From positions 798,609-812,573 of the forward strand of contig FN649747.1 of the NCBI GenBank assembly GCA_000310025.1: 13,965 bases of DNA. The letters run 5' to 3'. Below the pieces are notes generated by a model. It had not been told where the DNA came from and made no database searches. It worked only from the letters and a program-made list of their open reading frames with translations. Below are positions 7,760-13,965 of the stretch, piece by piece. How positions within the stretch are numbered: position 1 is the first letter of the stretch; each line of letters opens with the position of its first letter. This DNA is from Ectocarpus siliculosus (Eukaryota > Sar > Phaeophyceae > Ectocarpales > Ectocarpaceae). The position numbers were made by a program, and so were the translations under genes.

Positions 7760-10700
7760 GTAGGTCCGTTTAATTCACTCGGGGGCTCCGTGAATCATTC
7801 GAGAGAAGAACGGCCCGGGCGGGGGGGGCACGGGCCACGGAGCAAGAATCGTCGTCTCAACTTCACAATTTGAGCACGTGTGCCGCTCTCTTCTCCCTCT
7901 CTCTACCTTTTGCTTGCTGGCGGCGGTAGACGGAGAGGATAGCCCGAGACCCATGAGCGACACGGAGGATGTTAAGCTTCCGGTCCCATCGCGGTCGACG
8001 GGAGTCTACGGCGGAGCAAGCGTGGGTGGCCTGCTCTCCGAGCGCGGCACCGCGGGAGGTGGAGTGAGGGGGGCAGCGGCAGCTGCAGCAGGAGGGCCGC
8101 GGTCCTCTAGGAAAGTTGTCGACGGTTTGAGGTCGGCAAGCTCCCGGCGCCTGTACAGCTCTTTCGCGTCTAACGGCTCGAGCAAGCTCATGAACGGGGA
8201 GAACACGGACGGATCCACCGCGGGAGTCACGGGCGGGGGCCGTGTCGGTGGCACCGGGAGCAAGTCCTGCTCCGCATGTGGCGTTCAGTTCACGTGGCGA
8301 ATGAGGCGCCACCACTGCCGGGGCTGCAAGAAGGTAGCAACCAGCAGCCTGTGTTGTGTGTGTGTGCCTTGGGGTTGTGTTTCGTGACACCGGTGGCCCT
8401 TCTATCTGTGGTCGTGGTTGCCACGCCGGCAAGAGGGCTGTGTGATTTGATTCGGATGGCGTCTGCTGCCTGCTGCTGTGGTCGCGAAGAAGAAAATGGA
8501 GAGAAAAGCAGAGCGATCTCTTTTTTTAAATTTGTTGAAGTTTTTTTGGTCTCGGGAACCCTACGCCGACCCCCGGGCACGTATGCATGCGCGCAAGTAT
8601 GACATGAGCGAACTTGTATCGTATCGGCTACACCCATCCCCCGTGGCACTCTCCCCCCCCCCCCCCCCTGCCTCGTCGCCTCCCCTTTCTGCTGCCCAAG
8701 CCATGGTTGCTTGGCTGCCCGGTATGTTAGTTGTGCTTGGAGGTGCATGGTTATGCTTTTTCTTGCAGGCACGAAACGAAAAAGTGTTTTTGCAAGTTGG
8801 TTGACCGGGGGGGCCTTGCTCCCATCGTTCCCTCTCCGCCACTTCCAGCCGCACAGCACGGGGAGGCTGTTGTTGGCCTGTCGCAAGACGGGGGGTTGTC
8901 TCACGCACGTCTGCCTTCCTCATGATGCATTTCTTTATTGCTACTAAATATAAATACACTGCTGTTGTAGTATACATGTACATGACGACGAGCGCCGAAG
9001 CAACAGCAACAGGCAGTGGTCATACACCGAGAACAGTATGTACCGAAATCCGAAAACAAGTTGCAGCTTGCGAGCGAGGGCATCAACGCCAGTCTCGTGT
9101 TTTTCCGCGCCCCTTGGGGTACGTACGACCCGGCAACAACACGCTTGTTGGGTACACGCTTTTTCTCTCTTGGTTTCCGATCTCCAACCCCCCCCAGGGG
9201 GGTAAGCGAAGTGTTACAAGGATAACAGCCGCCGTTGGTTCCGTCTCTGATGGGAGACCGTTGGCGGGAAGGGAAATTAGCCGGATGGGGCAGAACACGG
9301 AACAGTTATTACACCGCCCGCAGCTACTCGCACAGCAGAGCAAATATCAATTATCCACAGACGCTTTGAAGTTTGCTAAGCATTTTGTGAAATGTATGAT
9401 ACTCTTGGACTGCTGCTGCGGTATCAAGGGTAGCCTCTCTTTGATCGATGGAGTATATTTTATTTTCTACTCCACGAGCAATTTCTTCTCTTATGTACAA
9501 GTAGTCTAGGATGCATAGTAGGACATTATCTGCCGAAGACCTGTTGTGTAGCGACGCGTACATGCGAATCCCTCGTCAAAAACAGTACGTATCGTGAAAT
9601 CCAGGAGAGACTTGAAGGAACCCGTTCGAGGTCATACCACAAGAGCAAAACAGCAGCAGGCGAAGGGGGTCCGTTTTTGTTCTCTTCGCATGTTATTGAA
9701 TACTCCGCGGTACGGTCGAAGTAGACCACCGCAGGCAGTGTCAGCGGTGGACATGCTGTAATTGGAAGATCCTGCTGATGCGTGTTTAGTATATACCCCG
9801 CTGTTGTCGGGTTTGCACAGAATTTGTAGGTGGGGCAGAAGCTATCGAAGCTCGTCACCCTCGGCTTGGTACGTATTCTAGCTGGTAAGGTTTATTGTTT
9901 GTTGGTGTGAGTCCTCCATACAAAGCGATATTGTAAGGAGACCTCTGGCAGTGCTGCTACAGCAGCATCTCCTATGTGGGCCTGTGTGGAGTTACAGAAC
10001 GATCACACACCACGGTGCAGGCCCCTTGCCTTCCTGTGCCAATGTTCTCTTCGTTTCAAACATTTCTTCCAATAAACCAACCACGCACGCACGTCCAAAG
10101 GACAGCGGGCCTCGCTTGGATTGGAGGCAGCCCTGCATTTATCTCAGACACACTTGCGAGACGCCTATCTCAGGAAGTTCCTGCTTGTATGCATATGCGT
10201 GGCGTGGGGGTATCCATCAGGCCCCACCTCTTAATGAGACAGGGAGGAGCCGGACGAAATGGAACCATTGACAAAGCGGGTATATAGAGCGGTGCGGTAC
10301 GTAGGGCGTGTCCACGAGAGTCCCAACACCCTCAATTGCAATATGGTTCATTTTCAGCAAGTCCGCTACAAGTCGCGGTCCCGGTTTATCGGTTCGTGTT
10401 TCGCGGGATGCCCTGAACACAATTGTAGCGGTTCCAAAACCTGGCGGCACGGCTGGACCTCGGTAGTCAAAACTACTACATACGCTACTGCCAACCCGGT
10501 TTAGGGGCGATACACTCATAGCGGTCATATCATTTTTAGAAAGTAAACATAACCTCACAGAAAGACTACCCGTTCGAGATATAACCTCAGTTTTGTGACA
10601 CTATGGACCGCTAAACCGGGACCGTGACTGCTGTGCCCCAATCGCGCTTCGTGGCAGGCGGTTTGCGACCCTTGCAGCCGGGAGCGGCTGCAGCTGGTCG

Positions 10701-10784
10701 GCGGGGACTCTAAGCGGCATCGCGTGTGCCACCCCTGCCTGAAGGTCCACCTGTCGTTGGGACGCACGCGGGAGGACCGGGTAA

Positions 10785-10818
<34 letters not shown>

Positions 10819-12832
10819 TTGTATTTTCATTAAGGACCGTTCCGTCTGTGCTCAGCGTTTGTACCTTCTGGCATCCGTAACGGTCCAAATGATGCGGACG
10901 CGTGCCGTGGTCACAGGCCAACTACCCAAAAACGGGGTAGTAATCAATGTGAACCACAAATGAACTCACAAGGGTGGGTGAGCGACAGATGACCTTGGCA
11001 CAACGCAGGCAGCAGGCCTCACTCGGCAGTGATTGCGCCGGCGCCAGCACCACACTCTTTTGCGGCCACAGGAGCAGGCGTACCGTTTTTTGCAGAGGGC
11101 ATCCGCAGCAGTATAGCGTTGTGCAGGGTGGGCAGTTCGAATCTGCTTGGTTTCAACTCTACTGCTGCGGTTTTGCCTCCAAGGATTCCTTGGGTGCTTA
11201 CGAGAGCGTGGAGCTAGCGGAGCAAGTCGGTCTGTGTTGGATAGTAAAACCAAGCGTTCCCTCGGTGCTCAAGGCCCGCTTTCGTTCCGCTTGTTGTGGT
11301 AGAGAGATGAAAGTATTTGCCGTAGAAGCACCAGCAGTAGGTCCGTGTGATGCAGGCAGGGCCGTTTCAGCCTCGTGTGCTCCATAAAATCCAACCTCTT
11401 GATCCTTCCCCTGTGTTTTTTTTACCCATCCCCTCCTGCCGTGTCGGTTGCCCTATTATACGATGTCGACGACTACGACTGCATATCCGCAACGCACTAC
11501 CTCCTTGCCACTGCTATCGACGCCGTTTATCATTTGCCTCCACCAGCTGGAAAGGGTGTCGGCACCCACGAGCATCCGTTCGTCCCCCTTCGAGTCGCGA
11601 AACACCTCCCAGAACGTCTCGCGCGACGCCTCCCGCCACGGGCCCGGAGGGGGGGGGCACTCCGCCTCGGGGCTGGCCACGTACGCCGAAAACCAGGAGG
11701 AGTCGAAGCGCCCCGCCGCGGACGGCGATGGTGCGGCGGCGGCGGCAGCGACGGCGGCGGCGGCGGTGGCTACCTCCGCCGCGCAGTCGGCGGCGGCGAT
11801 GGCGGCGGCGATGGCGGCCGCTTGGTCGGGCGGCATGAGCTCCGCCACAACGGTTAGCACGGACGCCGCGACAACAACGACCACGGGTTCGACAACAACA
11901 ACAGCAACAACGACGACGACGACCATGACGGCGGCGGCGGCGGTGACCGGGGGTACGGAGCAGGCATCGGCGGCAGTAATGACGCCGGAGGTGGTGCTCT
12001 CCGTCCCCGCCCACCGGCAAGAACAAGCCGCCGCCGCGGCGCGCGATGGGGTTGCCGTAGCGACGGCGGTAGCGGTCGGGGTGAGGGCGGTGGAGGACGG
12101 TGAGGGCGAGGCCGAGGAGGCCTCCGTGGCGGGTGCGCAGAGCCGTCAGCGACCGCCGCCGCCGCCGGGAACCGGCGTCCACGCCGACCCGTCTAGCCAC
12201 CAGCACAAGCGGCCGGTGAGTTGTCGGGGGGAGTTTACATGTTGGCTCAGATTCTTGTGTGGATTTTTGTGCTGGCGTTTTTTGTTGTGTTGGCCGGCTT
12301 ACCTAGGTGAAGGCGGTATGCATGGGTGGCTTTTCTTTGTGTCGATTTTGGTGCCGTTGTTGTTGGTTTTGATCGTTTGTTCAGCGGCTGAGAATTTGGG
12401 GAAATACGTCAGCCTTTTAGTACCGGGATCGAGATCGCGAACATGCATGTGGTGTGTATGTTGTGTCTTTACTGGCTGCAATGAAACCGTGCCCACCGGC
12501 TGACCAATAAACAGACGGCCATGTCAGTGCAGGATGATAATCGCGAGCACGTAGATATGCGTGTGTATCGACCACGTTCACCGGCTGACCAATAAACATA
12601 CACCCGTCAGTGTAGGATGATAATCGCGAGCACGTACATGTGTGTGTGTGTGTGTGTGTGATAATTAGCATCGACCGCGCTAACCGGCTGACCCAAGGAA
12701 AGCACCCCAGTCTCAAGAGAGCCTCAAAACGTAAACGCCTCTAAAGGCCATGATCTGGGATCCTGTGAGGCCAGAGGGAGTCATAGTCGAACATGTATGT
12801 ATGCGTGTATGTGTACTTAACCCTCGCGCGAA

Positions 12833-12867
<35 letters not shown>

Positions 12868-12868
12868 T

Positions 12869-12939
<71 letters not shown>

Positions 12940-12943
12940 TTCC

Positions 12944-12991
<48 letters not shown>

Positions 12992-13015
12992 GTGTCTCTC
13001 TCTGTCTTACTCTCT

Positions 13016-13096
<81 letters not shown>

Positions 13097-13354
13097 TCTC
13101 TCTCTCTCCATCTCTCTCTTTCTCCCCATCTCTCTATCTCTCCCGGGCTTGCCCCGCGCAAAGGTGCAAAGCGCCAAGGACCAGAACCCTCTGGCGCTGC
13201 CGTGGTTCACGGGGAAGCACACGAGCCCGTGCTCCGTCTGCGAGGACCTCTGGAGGGTGGCCTGGAGCGCGCGGGAAGACTTCCTGAGGGACCTTGGGAG
13301 AGCCGAGGGGCAGAAGGGTTACAACCTCGTGGCCAGTTCCGGCGACCACTTGAG
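7708..13354 (+). CDS. FYVE-type zinc-finger protein, 3'-partial, multi-exon
   Basis: Product: a protein with a FYVE-type finger, a fold that in eukaryotes binds phosphatidylinositol 3-phosphate on endosomal membranes. Proposed exons are 7708-7759 (tentative), 7930-8333, 10658-10780, 11547-12215 and 13164-13354 (likely), with the rest beyond the window. The finger joins CSACGVQFTWRMRRHHCRGC (exon 2) to AVCDPCSRERLQLVGG and RVCHPC (exon 3). These supply four CxxC pairs and the RRHHCR motif, ligands for two zinc ions. Before it lies about 110 residues of Ser/Gly/Ala-rich sequence. After it comes about 220 residues rich in Ala and Thr runs, then a segment with CSVC. No WxxD motif precedes the first cysteine pair, so lipid binding is less certain than the fold. 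No catalytic domain is visible. The start is uncertain: ATG 7708 has A at -3; ATG 7690 and 7953 are alternatives. Confidence 0.78.
7930..8333 (+). other. FYVE gene exon with first half of the zinc finger
   Basis: The acceptor TAG at 7927-7929 follows a pyrimidine-rich tract, and the donor GTAGCA starts at 8334 (phase 0). The exon encodes an acidic start, Ser/Gly/Ala-rich sequence with basic patches (RSASSRRLYSSF), then CSAC and RRHHCRGCKK. The reading frame stops at 8385-8387 within the intron, which supports splicing here. Confidence 0.82.
8334..10657 (+). other. Long intron splitting the FYVE finger
   Basis: GT-AG intron of 2,324 bp. It contains a run of 16 C at 8653-8668 and scattered T-runs. 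I saw no convincing nested gene on either strand. A short inverted pair, CCCGGTTTAG (10495) and CTAAACCGGG (10610), sits near the acceptor. Confidence 0.78.
8653..8668 (+). repeat. Poly-C run
   Basis: Sixteen consecutive C in the long FYVE intron, preceded by pyrimidine-rich sequence. Confidence 0.9.
10658..10780 (+). other. FYVE gene exon with second half of the zinc finger
   Basis: The acceptor GGCAG ends at 10657 and the donor GTAAGT begins at 10781. The exon is 41 codons, phase 0. It encodes AVCDPCSRERLQLVGGDSKR, then HRVCHPCLKVHLSLG, the CxxC and RVCxxC ends typical of FYVE fingers. The spacing CRGC-x4-C across the splice is the family norm. Confidence 0.88.
10781..11546 (+). other. FYVE gene intron
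   Basis: GT-AG intron of 766 bp starting with a (TTGCTG)n tract directly after the donor. An open frame at 10974-11387 shows no domain and is probably chance. The segment GCAGTTCGAATCTGC at 11133 is a palindrome that mimics a tRNA T-arm but has no partner arms. Confidence 0.7.
10785..10822 (+). repeat. (TTGCTG)n hexanucleotide repeat at a 5' splice site
   Basis: About six GTTGCT units, with a last GTTGTT, begin within the donor GTAAGTTGCTG itself. Confidence 0.88.
11547..12215 (+). other. FYVE gene exon, Ala/Thr-rich region
   Basis: The acceptor CTCCACCAG ends at 11546 and the donor GTGAGT starts at 12216. The exon is 223 codons, phase 0. It encodes LERVSAPTSIRSSPFESRNT, a Gly/Ser segment, then long Ala runs (AAAAAATAAAA; SAAAMAAAMAAAW) and Thr runs (DAATTTTTGSTTTT) built on GCG and ACA/ACG repeats, ending QRPPPPPGTGVHADPSSHQH before KRP. 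It is low-complexity and probably disordered, and no domain is recognised. The start is the best in-frame acceptor but others upstream are possible. Confidence 0.65.
12494..12693 (+). repeat. Tandem repeat, 85-bp unit, two copies plus a partial third
   Basis: ACCGGCTGACCAATAAACA begins at 12495 and again at 12580. Each is followed by GTCAGTG.AGGATGATAATCGCGAGCACGTA. A third AACCGGCTGACC lies at 12682. The second interval is longer because a TG tract has expanded within it. Confidence 0.85.
12639..12660 (+). repeat. (TG)11 microsatellite
   Basis: Eleven TG units inside the second 85-bp repeat unit. The corresponding place in the first unit has only GATATGCGTGTGTAT. Confidence 0.9.
12835..13143 (+). 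repeat. Large interrupted (CT)n array
   Basis: Roughly 300 bp of CT repeat are broken by GTCTTTCC marks, a run of 13 C (12942-12954) and CCATC marks. It ends about 20 bases before the proposed acceptor at 13163, so it serves or extends the polypyrimidine tract. Long SLSLSL reading frames here are an artefact of the repeat. Confidence 0.92.
13164..13354 (+). other. Likely FYVE gene exon, last visible
   Basis: The frame matches the preceding exon. The acceptor is GCGCAAAG ending at 13163 (a weaker AAG, with the alternative at 13171), and the donor GAG|GTGTGT starts at 13355 (phase 2). It encodes KDQNPLALPWFTGKHTSPCS, then VCEDLWRVAWSAREDFLRDL and a Gly/Tyr segment ending SSGDHLR. Its mixed composition with Trp and a CSVC pair is unlike the surrounding repeats and looks coding. 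It could begin another zinc-binding unit, but only one cysteine pair is visible. Confidence 0.62.
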
Positions 13355-13363
13355 GTGTGTGCA

Positions 13364-13606
13364 ATGATGATCGATAAATTGCTGTCAATCAGAGCTATGT
13401 AGGCTTTTAGGTATCCTGAGTGGTTAGCTTTGCGATGATCATCGATGACTTGCTGCTGCTCAATCAGAGGTCTGTTGGCTTTTGGGCGTCAGTGTTTTTT
13501 TTTTAGGCTTTCATCTGTGTTGTTTTCCCTGTGATGATCGAGGAGCTGCTGCTGCTCAATCAGAGCTCTGTTGGCTTTTGGGCATCCGAAGTGGTAACTT
13601 TGGAAA
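13364..13606 (+). repeat. Three diverged tandem units of about 70-98 bp
   Basis: Units begin at 13364, 13433 and 13531. Each has GATGATC near its start, then a TTGCTG/GCTGCTGCTG block, TCAATCAGAG, and T(A/T)GGCTTTT(A/G)GG. The second unit carries extra sequence (T-run and TTTTCCC). They start only about 10 bases after the proposed donor at 13355. Confidence 0.8.
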
Positions 13607-13792
13607 GTGATTTTTGTCTTGTGTGTTTTTGGTCCTATTTACTATGGCGACAGTCCCCCCATATCCATATCTCTATTTTTGTCCCTGTGCTTTCGTGGAC
13701 CGTGACCCCACCCCCCTTTCCTGTAGGAACAATTCTCTGCCCTCTTGAGGGCACGTAGTCTTAGCAACTAAGGGATGCAAAACATGAGTGCG

Positions 13793-13807
13793 CCCCCCCC
13801 CCCCCCC
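13793..13807 (+). repeat. Poly-C run
   Basis: Fifteen consecutive C, beginning a stretch rich in C and G homopolymers that reaches the window's right edge. Confidence 0.9.
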
Positions 13808-13811
13808 AAAC

Positions 13812-13833
13812 CCCCCTTTTCCAAAAAAGGGGG
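13812..13833 (+). other. Perfect hairpin, 9-bp stem and 4-base loop
   Basis: CCCCCTTTT pairs with AAAAGGGGG around a CCAA loop. It lies between poly-C and poly-G runs, probably in an intron. It resembles a terminator-like shape but has no such role here. Confidence 0.75.
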
Positions 13834-13854
13834 TGCGACTGGGATAATATGGTT

Positions 13855-13956
13855 GGGGGGGGGGGAGGGAGCTGCCTTTGTGTTTGGATAGGGGGGGGGG
13901 GTCCATTTGGGGGTGTGCTGCGTTTGTTGGGTTGTGTTAAGCGTAGGGGGGGGGGG
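13855..13956 (+). repeat. Three runs of about 11 G
   Basis: Runs of G lie at 13855-13865, 13891-13901 and 13946-13956 with other GGGG stretches between them. Such strands can form G-quadruplexes and are error-prone in assembly. Confidence 0.85.
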
Positions 13957-13965
13957 AGTATACCC

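Larger units (their letters stand above)
12216..13163 (+). other. FYVE gene intron with tandem repeats and CT array
   Basis: GT-AG intron of 948 bp holding two 85-bp tandem units, a TG tract and a roughly 300-bp CT array ending just before the acceptor. The exon frame stays open into this intron to 12503, so retention would add about 95 residues before a stop. Confidence 0.62.

Noticed and set aside
11095-11160. Possible tRNA: GCAGTTCGAATCTGC like a T-arm
   Set aside because: No A box lies at the required distance and no acceptor or anticodon arms can be drawn; it is simply a short palindrome.
12750-13367. Long SLSLSL-type frames over the CT array on both strands
   Set aside because: CT/GA dinucleotide repeats contain no stop codons in any frame. 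Only the non-repetitive end (13164-13354) has coding character.
12494-13606. Repeats considered as a CRISPR array
   Set aside because: Units are adjacent and diverged, not short identical repeats with unique spacers, and the setting is a eukaryotic intron.
1-13965. Bacterial operon or viral insertion, suggested by the sigma factor
   Set aside because: The sigma gene has four exons with GT-AG introns and sits beside an intron-rich FYVE gene. No viral structural or replication genes are visible.

Overview
The window looks like nuclear DNA of a photosynthetic eukaryote, most likely a brown alga of the Ectocarpus type (stramenopile). The evidence is coding sequence broken by long GT-AG introns (about 0.17 to 2.3 kb), GC-rich exons with Gly/Ala/Arg tracts, many CT, TG, poly-C and poly-G tracts in introns, and a nuclear gene for a bacterial-type sigma factor, which in algae normally serves plastid RNA polymerase. 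The taxon is an inference from style and content; no taxon-specific marker was tested.

Layout, all genes on the + strand. (1) 104-3968 is the 3' part of a sigma-70-family gene: exons 104-217, 717-884, 1872-2024 and 2529-3968, all joined by phase-0 introns. They encode region 3, an atypical linker, region 4 (split by an intron in its helix-turn-helix) and then an unusual C-terminal extension of about 465 residues. The 5' end is outside the window. (2) 3969-7707 has no gene I can support; it probably holds a long 3' UTR, with an AATAAA at 4774, followed by intergenic DNA and a dispersed repeat copy. (3) 7708-13354 and beyond is a FYVE-type zinc-finger gene whose eight-cysteine finger is split by a 2.3 kb intron. 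Three exons are solid in frame (7930-8333, 10658-10780, 11547-12215), a fourth is likely (13164-13354), a first exon at 7708-7759 is tentative, and the gene runs off the right edge.

The two genes are not functionally linked as far as the sequence shows. One product would act in plastid transcription; the other probably acts at phosphoinositide-bearing membranes.

The most informative non-coding content is a dispersed repeat with an (ACM)n tail. It occurs on the minus strand at about 1111-1600, on the plus strand at about 6733-6876, and as a possible fragment at the left edge. The first copy is interrupted by a segment of about 340 bp that looks like a tRNA-derived SINE: a tRNA-like head with A and B boxes at the usual spacing, and an A tail. 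Other structure includes CT arrays directly before the acceptors of exons in both genes, and two sets of tandem repeats in the introns of the FYVE gene. I found no operon, CRISPR array, virus or obvious novel multi-gene system. The best candidates for novelty are the sigma factor's altered -35 recognition helix and its long tail.
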